A DNA stretch of 64,000 nt from Pseudoclavibacter sp. AY1F1 (GCF_002931075.1 NZ_PSTQ01000002.1:372001-436000), one strand, 5' to 3'. Numbered from the stretch's first letter, positions 1 to 8,263 are shown. Program-made: numbers and translations. Notes: generated from the sequence alone by a model not told the origin.

Positions 1-595
1 CCTGGCGCCAGTGGATGAGCTGGTAGTGCTGGTTGTCGAGCACCTCGCGCACGGACGCGCCCTCCGGAGCGGAACCCTCGGCCAGCGGGTACTCGGTCGA
101 GTGGTAGCGCAGCACACCGGCCTCGGCGTCCACGGTCACGTTCGCGATCGCGTCCCCGCGTTCGCGTGGCATGTCGTCGTCGCCGACGGTCGGGATGAGG
201 AGCTTGCCGCTCCCCGCCTCCCAGTCGATGTCGAAGGACTCGGCGTGCGCCGCGTCCTGTCCGTTCGCGAGCACGTCCCACCACCACGGGTTGTCGCGTG
301 GCGTGCCGACGCCCATGTGGTTCGGCACGATATCGACGAGCACCCCGAGGCCCAGCTCGCGTGCCTGTGCGGAGAACCGCTCGAGCGCCTCTCGGCCACC
401 CCGCTCGTCGTCGACCTTCGAGGGGTCGACGACGTCGTAGCCGTGGGTGCTGCCCGGGGTCGCCTGCAGGATGGGCGAGAGGTACACCCATCCGACGCCG
501 AGCCGCTCCAGGTAGGGGAGCTGCTCGGCGGCCGCGTCGAGGTCGAACTCCGACGTCAGTTGGAATCGATAGGTGCTGGATGGGATGCGCATCAT
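1..595 (-). CDS. treY: Malto-oligosyltrehalose synthase TreY, N-terminal part (cut by window edge)
   Basis: Glycoside hydrolase family 13 enzyme that turns the reducing end of a maltodextrin into a terminal trehalosyl unit, the first step of the TreY-TreZ trehalose route in the cytoplasm. Only the first 198 residues are in the window. They start MMRIPSSTYRFQL and contain the TreY-like stretch SPILQATPGSTHGYDVVDP (about 40-58) and the GH13 region I motif DIVPNHMG (88-95). The start is one of two adjacent ATG codons, with a GGAG-like ribosome site just upstream. The gene lies 43 bp downstream of glgX/treX on the same strand, so the two are probably co-transcribed; treZ would be expected beyond the edge. 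Family identity is clear by eye. Confidence 0.9.
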   Translation of the reverse strand, partial: MMRIPSSTYRFQLTSEFDLDAAAEQLPYLERLGVGWVYLSPILQATPGSTHGYDVVDPSKVDDERGGREALERFSAQARELGLGVLVDIVPNHMGVGTPRDNPWWWDVLANGQDAAHAESFDIDWEAGSGKLLIPTVGDDDMPRERGDAIANVTVDAEAGVLRYHSTEYPLAEGSAPEGASVREVLDNQHYQLIHWRQ

Positions 596-638
596 GGTCT
601 CCGTCGCGCGAGGTGCTTCTGAAGTTGGTCAGGCCGGG

Positions 639-2834
639 TCAGCTGCCGAGGGGAGGCCGCGTGATGATCGGGATAGGCGTTGTCATCGCCGCGACGGAGG
701 CGGCGACTGAGTGGTCGGGCTTCTCCTTGAGTTCGGCCTCGCGCAGCACCACAAGCGAGCGGGGCTCGAGCGGGATGGTCGCCCCGGGCTCGACCGCTTC
801 GAGGTCAGTGTGCATCCCGGACGTGTCGATCACGATGTCCCAGAGGGACGTGATCTCCACGCTGGGGATCGTCGCCTCTACGACGGTCTCGCTGGCGTTG
901 AAGTAGACCATGAAGCTCACGTCGGTGATCTCCTCGCCGCGTTCGTCACGGCCGGCGATGGCGTTCCCGTTGAGGAACATGCCCATCGACTTCACGAACT
1001 CGGCGTTCCAGTCTTCCGACGCCATCTGCGTGCCGTCGGTCGACAGCCACACGATGTCGGGCAGGGCTGAGCCCTCTGCTCGCTCCTCGACGCGGCCGTT
1101 GAAGAAGCGCCGGCGGCGGAAGGTCGGGTGATCGGCGCGCAGCTGCGCGACGGCCCTCGTGAACTCGATGAGCGGCTCATCCGCGCTCTCCCAGTGCACC
1201 CAGCTGATTTCGCTGTCCTGCGCGTAGGTGTTGTTGTTGCCGTTCTGGGTGCGGCCCAGCTCGTCTCCGTGGAGGAGCATCGGGACGCCCTGGCTGAGCA
1301 GCATCGTCGCGATGATGTTGCGCTGCTGCCTGGCCCGCATGGCGTTGATCTCTGGGTCATCGGTCGGCCCTTCGACGCCCAGGTTGTAGGAGCGGTTGTG
1401 GCTCTCGCCGTCGTTGCCGTTTTCGCCGTTGGCGTCGTTGTGCTTCTCGTTGTATGAGACCAGGTCGCGCAGCGTGAAGCCGTCGTGGGCGGTGACGAAG
1501 TTGATGGATGCGAAGGGGCGTCGTCCTGAGTGCTCATACAGGTCAGCCGAACCCGTGATGCGGCTCGCGAACTCGCCGAGCGTCGAGGGCTCGCCGCGCC
1601 AGAAGTCGCGGACGGTATCGCGGTACTTGCCGTTCCACTCTGTCCACTGCGGCGGGAAGTTCCCGACCTGGTAGCCGCCGGGGCCGACGTCCCACGGCTC
1701 GGCGATGAGCTTCACCTGCGAGACCACCGGGTCCTGCTGCACGAGGTCGAAGAAGGTCGAGAGCTTGTCGACGTCGTGCAGCTCGCGCGCGAGGGTCGAC
1801 GCGAGGTCGAAGCGGAAGCCGTCGACGTGCATCTCGGTCACCCAGTAGCGCAGCGAGTCCATGATGAGCTGCAGCGAGTGCGGGTGGCGCATGTTGAGCG
1901 AGTTGCCGGTGCCCGTGTAGTCGGTGTAGTACCGCTTGTCGTCTTCCTCGAGCCGGTAGTACGCGCCGTTGTCGATGCCGCGGAAGCTGAGGGTCGGTCC
2001 GAGGTGGTTGCCTTCGGCCGTGTGGTTGTAGACCACGTCGAGGATGACCTCGATGCCGTTGGCGTGCAGCGTGCGCACCATCGACTTGAACTCCTGGACC
2101 TGCTGGCCTGCCGTGCCCTGCGAGGCGTAGTCGGCGTGCGGTGCGAGGAAGGAGATCGTGTTGTAGCCCCAGTAGTTGCGGAGGCCCTTCTCGATGAGGG
2201 TGCTGTCCTGCACGAACTGGTGCACGGGCATGAGCTCGATCGCGGTCACACCGAGGCGCTTGAGGTGCTCGACGATCGCGGGGTGCGCGATACCCGCGTA
2301 CGTGCCGCGGATCTCTTCCGGCACATCCGGGTGCAGCTCGGTGAGTCCCTTGACGTGCGCCTCATAGATGAGTGACTCGTTGTAGGGGATGCCAGGCTTC
2401 CGGTCGCCAGCCCAGTCGAAGTAGGGGTTGATGACAACGCCCTTCATCATGTGGGGCGCGGAGTCGAGGTCGTTGAACGAGTCTGGGTCGCCGAAGTTGT
2501 AGCTGAACAGCGACTGATCCCAGTCGATGTCGCCCGTCGTCGCCTTCGCGTACGGGTCGAGGAGGAGCTTCGCCGGGTTGCAGCGGCTGCCGTTCGCGGG
2601 GTCGTAGTCGCCGTGCATCCGGTAGCCGTACTGCTGACCTGGCTGAACGTGGGGGAGGTAGGCGTGCCAGACGTGCGCGTCCTGCTCGTGGAGCCTCACC
2701 CGCTCCTCGTTGCCGTCGTCATCGAAGAGGCAGAGCTCGACCTTGTGGGCGGCTTCGCTGAAGATCGCGAAGTTGGTGCCACTTCCGTCGAACGTCGCTC
2801 CGAGGGGGTAGGCATTTCCGGGCCACGTTTTCAT
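639..2834 (-). CDS. glgX: Glycogen debranching enzyme GlgX/TreX
   Basis: Cytoplasmic GH13 isoamylase-type enzyme (731 aa) that hydrolyses alpha-1,6 branches of glycogen and releases maltodextrins for TreY. An N-terminal carbohydrate-binding (CBM48-like) domain is followed by the catalytic barrel. Visible GH13 motifs are DVVYNH (about 266-271), GFRFD with the nucleophile Asp343, IAEPWD with the acid Glu379, and the HD pair in TAHDGF (about 450). An ATG ten codons upstream is possible, but the chosen start MKTWPGNAYPLG has an AGGAG site seven bases before it and matches family N-termini. The neighbouring treY suggests a trehalose-from-glycogen operon. The C-terminal 25 residues or so are low-complexity and look unstructured. 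Confidence 0.94.
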   Translation of the reverse strand: MKTWPGNAYPLGATFDGSGTNFAIFSEAAHKVELCLFDDDGNEERVRLHEQDAHVWHAYLPHVQPGQQYGYRMHGDYDPANGSRCNPAKLLLDPYAKATTGDIDWDQSLFSYNFGDPDSFNDLDSAPHMMKGVVINPYFDWAGDRKPGIPYNESLIYEAHVKGLTELHPDVPEEIRGTYAGIAHPAIVEHLKRLGVTAIELMPVHQFVQDSTLIEKGLRNYWGYNTISFLAPHADYASQGTAGQQVQEFKSMVRTLHANGIEVILDVVYNHTAEGNHLGPTLSFRGIDNGAYYRLEEDDKRYYTDYTGTGNSLNMRHPHSLQLIMDSLRYWVTEMHVDGFRFDLASTLARELHDVDKLSTFFDLVQQDPVVSQVKLIAEPWDVGPGGYQVGNFPPQWTEWNGKYRDTVRDFWRGEPSTLGEFASRITGSADLYEHSGRRPFASINFVTAHDGFTLRDLVSYNEKHNDANGENGNDGESHNRSYNLGVEGPTDDPEINAMRARQQRNIIATMLLSQGVPMLLHGDELGRTQNGNNNTYAQDSEISWVHWESADEPLIEFTRAVAQLRADHPTFRRRRFFNGRVEERAEGSALPDIVWLSTDGTQMASEDWNAEFVKSMGMFLNGNAIAGRDERGEEITDVSFMVYFNASETVVEATIPSVEITSLWDIVIDTSGMHTDLEAVEPGATIPLEPRSLVVLREAELKEKPDHSVAASVAAMTTPIPIITRPPLGS

Positions 2835-2973
2835 GCACGCTCCTATTGCTTCATCGAAGAACATCGCGTGTGGATGCAGGCACTAAAGCTACCAAAGGGT
2901 GGGAGGGGCCTCGCCCGCCAGCACACAGGAGTTCTCCTGGTTGGCAGGCATGTCGACGACCTACGCTGGCCGC

Positions 2974-3306
2974 ATGACGAACCTCACACAGAACCTCACC
3001 GACTCGGTCAAGAAGCTCGGCGTCACGCTCGCGTACGGCGAGAAGGTGGAGCTCGGCAAGTCCACCATCCTCCCCGTCGCCCTCGTCTCGTATGGCTACG
3101 GCGGCGGCGAGAGCACCGAGGAGGGGCAGGAGAACTCCTCAGGTGCAGGCGGCGGTGGCATGGCGATTCCGGTCGGAGCCTACGTCGATGACGAGTTCGG
3201 CACGAGCTTCCGCCCGAACATCATCGCGCTCATCGCCGTCTCGATTCCGCTCGTCTGGACCGTCGGTCACGCGCTTCCTCGCCTCATCAAGGCGCTCAAG
3301 AAGTAG
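2974..3306 (+). CDS. GerW/YtfJ-like protein
   Basis: Protein of 110 aa. Residues about 1-75 resemble the GerW (YtfJ) family: an ELGKSTILPVALVSYGYGGG strand-turn segment, a Gly/Ser-rich linker, then GMAIPVGAYVDD. One hydrophobic helix near the C-terminus (IIALIAVSIPLVWTVGHAL) could anchor it in the membrane. In Bacillus GerW is a spore germination protein. Nothing else in the window suggests sporulation, and actinobacterial relatives have no firm role known to me. It is divergent from glgX and ends 25 bp before the riboswitch of the thiamine operon. The start is the second available ATG; no strong ribosome site is visible. Confidence 0.65.
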   Translation: MTNLTQNLTDSVKKLGVTLAYGEKVELGKSTILPVALVSYGYGGGESTEEGQENSSGAGGGGMAIPVGAYVDDEFGTSFRPNIIALIAVSIPLVWTVGHALPRLIKALKK

Positions 3307-3325
3307 CTCAGGCCACGGTTCGGCC

Positions 3326-3331
3326 TATACT
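3326..3331 (+). promoter_or_regulatory. Putative -10 element of the thiamine operon
   Basis: TATACT lies immediately upstream of the first conserved base of the TPP riboswitch, close to where a -10 box would be expected for a transcript beginning near the riboswitch P1 stem. No good -35 hexamer is seen at the usual distance, so the call rests on the -10 match and position. Confidence 0.45.
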
Positions 3332-3427
3332 CGGGGTGTTCACGGGAGTCCGGTAGTCCGGGCTGAGAGGAAGGCACAAGCCTTCGACCGTCAAACCTGA
3401 TCTGGGTAATGCCAGCGCAGGGAGGCA
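3332..3427 (+). promoter_or_regulatory. TPP riboswitch (THI element)
   Basis: The leader carries the conserved blocks of the thiamine pyrophosphate aptamer: a GGGGTG start, the CTGAGA box at about 3363-3368, ACCTGATCTGGGTAAT at about 3395-3410 and GCCAGCGCAGGGAGGC at about 3411-3426. These match the THI-box consensus closely. The aptamer sits about 65 bp upstream of ykoE and should turn the operon down when TPP is plentiful. Confidence 0.96.
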
Positions 3428-3436
3428 CATCTCCGA

Positions 3437-3458
3437 GCAGAGCCACCCCAGGCTCTGC
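3437..3458 (+). promoter_or_regulatory. Leader hairpin between riboswitch and ykoE
   Basis: A perfect 8-bp inverted repeat (GCAGAGCC at 3437-3444 and GGCTCTGC at 3451-3458) with a 6-nt loop follows the aptamer. It has no U-tract, so it is not a classic terminator. It may be part of the expression platform that switches together with the ribosome-site hairpin downstream. Confidence 0.5.
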
Positions 3459-3462
3459 GCCC

Positions 3463-3486
3463 GTGCACTTTCACTCGAAAGGGCAC
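3463..3486 (+). promoter_or_regulatory. Ribosome-site-sequestering hairpin of ykoE
   Basis: Bases 3463-3472 pair with 3477-3486 in nine of ten positions around a 4-nt loop. The 3' arm contains the GAAAGGG ribosome-binding site of ykoE, which lies 8 bases before the ATG at 3492. The hairpin would hide the site and fits a translational riboswitch platform, the usual mode in GC-rich actinobacteria. Confidence 0.65.
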
Positions 3487-3491
3487 ACAGC

Positions 3492-4157
3492 ATGACAACT
3501 TCTCCAACTCCATCGCCGACCGCTGCTTCGCAGGCACCGGCGCAGGCCCCCGCCCAGGCGCGGGCGCCGAAGAGCCGCTTCCGCTGGCGGGTCATCGACA
3601 TCGTCACGGCCGCCGTCCTCGGCGTCGCGACCGGGCTCATCTTCATCGTCTGGAACAGCGTCGGCTACCTGTGGTTCACGGCGATGGATGCGTTCACGCC
3701 CGGCGTGGGCGGCATCGCGGTCGGTATCTGGCTGCTCGGCGGCGTGCTCGGCGGGCTCATCATCCGCAAGCCGGGCGCCGCGCTCTTCGTCGAGGTGCTC
3801 GCGGCCTCCGTCTCCATGCTCCTCGGCAGCCAGTGGTCGATCGAGACCGTCTACTCGGGCATCGCCCAGGGCCTCGGCGCCGAGCTCATCTTCGCGCTCT
3901 TCTTCTACAAGCGCTTCGGCCTCGGCGTCGCGATGCTCGCGGGCGCTGGTGCCGCCTTCGCCGCGTGGGTGCTCGAGCTCTTCCTCAGCGCCAACATCGA
4001 GATGGGACCGGCGTTCCTCACGATCTACTTCGTCTCGATCGTGCTCTCGGGTGCGGTGCTTGCCGGCATTGTCGGCTGGCTGCTGACCCGTGCGCTCGCG
4101 GCGACCGGCGCCTTGAACCGCTTCGCCGCCGGCAGAAGCTCAAAGCGAATCGGCTAA
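3492..4157 (+). CDS. ykoE: ECF transporter S component, YkoE family (thiamine/HMP)
   Basis: Substrate-binding membrane subunit (221 aa) of an energy-coupling-factor importer for thiamine or its hydroxymethylpyrimidine precursor. After an Ala/Pro-rich, apparently disordered N-terminus of about 30 residues, five or six hydrophobic segments follow. The first, DIVTAAVLGVATGLIFIVWN, is characteristic of YkoE. The TPP riboswitch in the leader strongly supports a thiamine-related substrate. The ATG has a GAAAGGG site. The ATPase gene starts 5 bp after the stop. Confidence 0.9.
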   Translation: MTTSPTPSPTAASQAPAQAPAQARAPKSRFRWRVIDIVTAAVLGVATGLIFIVWNSVGYLWFTAMDAFTPGVGGIAVGIWLLGGVLGGLIIRKPGAALFVEVLAASVSMLLGSQWSIETVYSGIAQGLGAELIFALFFYKRFGLGVAMLAGAGAAFAAWVLELFLSANIEMGPAFLTIYFVSIVLSGAVLAGIVGWLLTRALAATGALNRFAAGRSSKRIG

Positions 4158-4162
4158 CGCAC

Positions 4163-5689
4163 GTGGGCGCGAGAGTCGAGGCGAGGGGGTGGGGCTGGCG
4201 CCATGCCGACCGGGCGAAGCTGGCCGTCAGCCAGCTCGACCTGACGATCGAGCCCGGCGAGGCCGTGCTCCTGCTGGGGCCGTCTGGCGCGGGCAAGTCG
4301 ACGCTCCTCGCGGCGCTCGCCGGCGTGCTCGGCGACGACGAGGATGAGGGGCAGGAGCTCGGGTCCCTGCTGATCGACGGCAGGCACCCGACGGATGCGC
4401 GCGGGGTCACCGGACTTGTCCTCCAGGACCCCCAGGCCAACACCGTGCTCGCGCGGATCGGCGACGATGTCGCGTTCGGCTGCGAGAACCTCGGGGTGCC
4501 GCGCGCGGAGACCTGGGTCCGCGTCCGCGAGGCACTCGACGCCGTCGGGCTTCGGATGCCGCTCGACCGTTCGACCGCGCAGCTTTCCGGCGGCGAGCGG
4601 CAGCGGCTCGCGATCGCCGGGGTACTCGCCATGCGCCCCGGCCTCATCCTGCTCGACGAGCCCACCGCGAACCTCGACCCTGCCGGCGTCGAGGAAGTCC
4701 GCGAGGCGGTCATGCGGGCGGCCGCTGTGACGGGCGCGACGCTCATCGTCATCGAGCACCGCGTCGACGTGTGGCGCTCGAGCGTCGACCGGGTTGTTGT
4801 GCTCGGCACAGACCAGCATCTGCTCGCCGACGGCTCCCCGGACATCGTCCTCGAGCAGCAGCGAGTTTCGCTCTTGGACGCCGGCGTGTGGATCGGCGGG
4901 CATGAACCGCTTGTGCCGAGGGCCCCGATGTCGCCTGGCGAGGACCTGCTCGTCGCGGACAGGCTGGGCTTCGGACGCGCCGACCGTGCACTCCACTCGC
5001 AATTCGGGGCGACGCTGCGCGCAGGGGAGTCAACGGTTGTGCTCGGTCCCAACGGCGCGGGGAAGACGACGCTTGCGCTCACGCTCGCCGGCCTGCTGAA
5101 GCCCATCGAGGGCGAAGTGCGGGCCACGCAGGTGCTCCGCGACGCGGGAGACATGGCGAGCGAACGAAGGAGCGGTTGGTGGCTCGGGCGGCGCCGTCCC
5201 GCCCAGCCCGCCGGCCCGCATCCGTCTGCCTGGCGATCTCGCCAGCTGCTGACGCGAATCGGCACGGTGTTCCAGCAGCCAGAACATCAGTTCGTCGCGG
5301 GAACCGTGCGCCGCGAGCTGGAGGTCGGCCCGGATGCGGCGGGACGCGGCAAGCGGGAGACGAGCGAACGCGTCGACGAGCTCCTTGCGGCGCTTCGCCT
5401 CTCGCACCTCGCAGACGCACACCCCTTCACGCTCTCCGGCGGTGAGCAGCGCCGCCTTTCGGTCGCGACGGTGCTCGCGACGGCACCGCGTGTCCTCATC
5501 TTCGACGAGCCCACCTTCGGGCAGGACCGGAGGACCTGGACGGAGCTCGTCACGATCATGGCCGGGCTTGTCGCCGAGGGGCACTCACTTGTCTCCGTGA
5601 CCCACGACGAACAGCTCGTGCGGGTGCTCGGCGACCAGTGCATCCGCATCGGCGCCCACGACCGCAAGAACGAGAAGGTGCCAGCGTGA
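4163..5689 (+). CDS. ykoD: ECF transporter duplicated ATPase, YkoD-like
   Basis: Two fused ABC ATPase domains in one 508-aa chain that power the YkoE/YkoC importer. Domain 1 has Walker A GPSGAGKST (about residue 39), signature LSGGERQRLAIAG and Walker B LILLDEPTA. Domain 2 has GPNGAGKTT (about 295), LSGGEQRRLS and VLIFDEPTFGQD. The GTG start is the only sensible in-frame start after ykoE and lacks a strong ribosome site, which fits translational coupling. The end overlaps ykoC by four bases (GTGA). Confidence 0.9.
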   Translation: MGARVEARGWGWRHADRAKLAVSQLDLTIEPGEAVLLLGPSGAGKSTLLAALAGVLGDDEDEGQELGSLLIDGRHPTDARGVTGLVLQDPQANTVLARIGDDVAFGCENLGVPRAETWVRVREALDAVGLRMPLDRSTAQLSGGERQRLAIAGVLAMRPGLILLDEPTANLDPAGVEEVREAVMRAAAVTGATLIVIEHRVDVWRSSVDRVVVLGTDQHLLADGSPDIVLEQQRVSLLDAGVWIGGHEPLVPRAPMSPGEDLLVADRLGFGRADRALHSQFGATLRAGESTVVLGPNGAGKTTLALTLAGLLKPIEGEVRATQVLRDAGDMASERRSGWWLGRRRPAQPAGPHPSAWRSRQLLTRIGTVFQQPEHQFVAGTVRRELEVGPDAAGRGKRETSERVDELLAALRLSHLADAHPFTLSGGEQRRLSVATVLATAPRVLIFDEPTFGQDRRTWTELVTIMAGLVAEGHSLVSVTHDEQLVRVLGDQCIRIGAHDRKNEKVPA

Positions 5690-6540
5690 GCGGGGGAATC
5701 GCCTCGGCCGGCGCTCGGCCGGCAAGGTCGGTTGAGGTCGACGGCGACGGCGTCCCCCTCGAGGTGCTGCCCGTCGGCGGCAGGTTCCTCGACCGAGTCA
5801 ACCCGGTCACCCCCTTCCTCGCCGCCGTGCTGTACTCGATTCCCCTCCTCACGACGCTCGATGTCGTCTCGGCAGTCGTGGCGCTGGCGCTCTCGCTGTT
5901 CGCCTTCGGGGTCGCAGGCGTGCGCCCCATGGAAGTCGTGCGATCGAGCTGGATCCTCCTCATCGCCGCTCCCGTCTCCGCCACCAGCATGCTCCTCTAC
6001 GCCAAGCCGGGCGGCACCAGCTACGGACAATTCCTGTACGCGAACGTCACGGACAACTCGATCCAGCTGGCCATCGCCGTCGGGCTGCGCGTCCTCGCGA
6101 TCGGGGTGCCGACGCTCGTCGCACTGAGTCGCATCGACCCGACGCGTCTCGCCGATGGACTCGCGCAAGTTGCGCACCTGCCAGCGCGGTTCGTCGTCTC
6201 GGCGCTCGCGGGCATCCGCCTCTTCGCAGTTTTCCGGGACGACTGGACGGCCATGAGCCAGGCCAGGCGCGCTCGCGGACTGGGCGACTCTGGCGCGATC
6301 CGTCGGCTCATGACGATGGCATTTGCACTGCTGGCCCTCGCGATCCGGCGCGCCGGGATGCTTGCCACCGTCATGGAGGCCCGCGGCTTCGGAGCGGAAA
6401 ACGTCACGCGAACCTGGGCTCGTCCCTCGCGCCTCGGCTGGCGAGACCTCGTGCTGGTGCTCGCCGGCGTCGTCATCGCGGCGGTCGCCGTCGCCGTCGC
6501 CGTCGGGATGGGCTCGTACCGGCTGGTGGGGAGCGCGTGA
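5686..6540 (+). CDS. ykoC: ECF transporter T component, YkoC (CbiQ family)
   Basis: Transmembrane coupling subunit (284 aa) that links the S component to the ATPases. It has about five hydrophobic helices. The two cytoplasmic ATPase-contact motifs appear as ARRARGLG (about residue 195) and MEARGFG (about 230), as expected for T components. The GTG start overlaps the ykoD stop. The stop in turn overlaps the next start by four bases, so all four genes form one tightly coupled operon. Confidence 0.9.
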   Translation: MSGGIASAGARPARSVEVDGDGVPLEVLPVGGRFLDRVNPVTPFLAAVLYSIPLLTTLDVVSAVVALALSLFAFGVAGVRPMEVVRSSWILLIAAPVSATSMLLYAKPGGTSYGQFLYANVTDNSIQLAIAVGLRVLAIGVPTLVALSRIDPTRLADGLAQVAHLPARFVVSALAGIRLFAVFRDDWTAMSQARRARGLGDSGAIRRLMTMAFALLALAIRRAGMLATVMEARGFGAENVTRTWARPSRLGWRDLVLVLAGVVIAAVAVAVAVGMGSYRLVGSA

Positions 6541-7091
6541 GCGCGGCAGCAGGGCTGCTCGACCGGGTGCTTGCTGACGCTGACGGCGGCCGCCCGGTGG
6601 TCCTCATCGACGGTGGTTCCGGCTCTGGCAAGACGACGCTCGCGGGCGAGCTGCTCGCCGAGTTCCGGGCTCGCGGCTTCGACGGCGCGCAGCTCGTGTC
6701 GCTCGACGACGCCTACCCGGGCTGGCGAGGTCTTGCTGCTGCCTCGCAAGCCGTTCACCGCGACATGCTCAGGGCGGAGCGCCCCGGGTACGAAAGCTGG
6801 GACTGGGCGGCGGATGCGCCCGGGCCGTGGCGGGACGTCAACGGTTCAGCCCCGCTCATCATCGAGGGCTGCGGCTCCCTGTCGCGCGAGAGCGCGCCCC
6901 TCGCGACGACGAGCGTCTGGATCGAACTCGATGAGGCGCACCGGAAGCCTCGCGCGCTGTCTCGTCCAGGCGACATCGGCGTCTTCGAGGAGTTTTGGGA
7001 GATGTGGGCTGCCCAGGAGCGCGAGCACTGGCGGCGAAACGCGCCGTTCCTGCTCGCTGACGTCGTCATCGAGGTCGTCCCCGACGCCTGA
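6537..7091 (+). CDS. P-loop NTPase, uridine-kinase-like
   Basis: Protein of 184 aa with a Walker A motif GGSGSGKTT at about 24-32, a kinase-like LVSLDDAYPGW segment and an acidic IIEGCGSLSR strand, resembling small nucleoside or uridine-kinase-like P-loop proteins. The substrate cannot be read from sequence. It shares the TPP-riboswitch transcript through a four-base overlap with ykoC, at a position where ykoF is found in Bacillus-type ykoFEDC operons, so a role in salvage phosphorylation of a thiamine precursor is possible. That is inference only. The GTG start is forced by the overlap. Confidence 0.65.
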   Translation: MSAAAGLLDRVLADADGGRPVVLIDGGSGSGKTTLAGELLAEFRARGFDGAQLVSLDDAYPGWRGLAAASQAVHRDMLRAERPGYESWDWAADAPGPWRDVNGSAPLIIEGCGSLSRESAPLATTSVWIELDEAHRKPRALSRPGDIGVFEEFWEMWAAQEREHWRRNAPFLLADVVIEVVPDA

Positions 7092-7143
7092 GCCCTCGCC
7101 CACGAGTCTGCCTTCGGGCGGCGCCGTCTCTCAGCCCACCCCG

Positions 7144-7239
7144 GTCAATTTAAGGGCGACTTGGCTTGGGCCGATCTCGAGTGGCTTGATGTTCCGGGGC
7201 TGATCGCCGACGAAACGCGCAACTCTCCCTTAAATTGAC
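7144..7239. repeat. 96-bp element bounded by perfect 13-bp inverted repeats
   Basis: GTCAATTTAAGGG at 7144-7156 is matched exactly by its reverse complement at 7227-7239. The arms are strikingly AT-rich against the GC-rich surroundings, and the 70-bp interior has no ORF. The element lies between the convergent ends of the kinase-like gene and a membrane-protein gene. It could be a dispersed palindromic (MITE-like) element or a structured RNA/termination region. Only one copy is present here. Confidence 0.7.
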
Positions 7240-7272
7240 GCGGGGTCGCGGAGAGGCCTGGGTGATTGAGGG

Positions 7273-7884
7273 TCAGCGAGGCGTTGCCCTGCGCTTCTTG
7301 GCGCCGTTTCTGCGGCGCGCGCGGACGTGGCGCACGGTGAGGATCACGGCCAGCACGAGGCCGACAAGTGCTGCGAACAGCCAGGCGCCGCCCGTGATGA
7401 GGCCGTACACGGCGTCTTCGTAATTGATGCCGGTGCCGGGACCGGCGTCGAGCGAGAGATCCGTGCCGATGCTTTCGGCGACAGGATCGAGCACGCTTCC
7501 AACCAGCGCGCCGATTCCCGTGGCGAAGGGGATAGCGAGAGCCCAGCCCCAGAGCACGGACCCGAAGGTCGGCCCCGTCGCGATCACAGGTCGCCGCGCG
7601 GCCTGCAGGCTCCGCACTCCCAGCAGGATCAGCACGACCAAGCCGGCGCCTGCCGAGACGAACGTCGCCCAGAAAGCGAACGCTGCGAGTAGGCCCTGGC
7701 CGGCTGAGACAAGGGGCGCGACCGTGCCGACGGCGTCAACGGTGATGTTCGCGGCGGCGAGCGCGGACAGCAGCCCGACCACGGCCATCCAGATCGCGAA
7801 GGCCGGGGCGGCGAGGAGCAGGAAGATGCCCCAGAGGAGGTGGCCGACCCGCAGAGGCTCGCGCGCTGGTGCCGATGGCTGCAT
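7273..7884 (-). CDS. Four-helix membrane protein of unknown function
   Basis: Predicted 203-aa membrane protein with four strongly hydrophobic segments, at about residues 10-45, 60-85, 110-140 and 165-190, and a very basic C-terminal tail of Arg and Lys after the last helix. No family is recognised. The start at MQPSAPAREPLRV is chosen because the upstream in-frame sequence is unlike coding sequence and overlaps the neighbour. It follows the metallopeptidase gene on the same strand after 37 bp and may be co-transcribed with it. Confidence 0.7.
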   Translation of the reverse strand: MQPSAPAREPLRVGHLLWGIFLLLAAPAFAIWMAVVGLLSALAAANITVDAVGTVAPLVSAGQGLLAAFAFWATFVSAGAGLVVLILLGVRSLQAARRPVIATGPTFGSVLWGWALAIPFATGIGALVGSVLDPVAESIGTDLSLDAGPGTGINYEDAVYGLITGGAWLFAALVGLVLAVILTVRHVRARRRNGAKKRRATPR

Positions 7885-7921
7885 CCAGGAAGCGTACCGG
7901 GCGCGGCCCGTTCGGTTGCGC

Positions 7922-8263
7922 CTACGCCCAGCCGAGCTCGTGGAGTTGCGCGTCATCAATGCCGTAGAAGTGCGCGATCTCGTGCACGAGCGTCGTGTGC
8001 ACTTCGTCACGAAGCGTCGCCTCGTCGTCGCAGATGGAGAGCAGCGGCTCGCGGAACAGCACGATGCGGTCGGGGAGCTCGCCGAAACCGTATTGGCCGC
8101 GGTCGGTGAGCGCGAAGCCCTCGTAGACGCCGAGGAGGTCGAGCGAGCCGTCCTCCGGTCGGTCTTCGACGACGAAGATCACATTGTCGAGGCCGTCCAC
8201 CATCTCGTCTGGCAGGGCATCCAGTTCGTCGACGACCAGGGCCTCGAAGTCCACGCGCGACAT
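7922..8263 (-). CDS. Metallopeptidase-like zincin (minimal metalloprotease family)
   Basis: Protein of 113 aa with the zinc-binding signature HEIAHFYGIDD near the C-terminus (HExxH with a downstream Asp), preceded by an acidic N-terminal half. This is the pattern of the short metallopeptidase family common in actinobacteria, whose substrates are unknown. The start MSRVDFEALV has an AGGCGG site six bases upstream; an ATG two codons earlier (8269) is possible. It is divergent from the methyltransferase gene. Confidence 0.75.
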   Translation of the reverse strand: MSRVDFEALVVDELDALPDEMVDGLDNVIFVVEDRPEDGSLDLLGVYEGFALTDRGQYGFGELPDRIVLFREPLLSICDDEATLRDEVHTTLVHEIAHFYGIDDAQLHELGWA

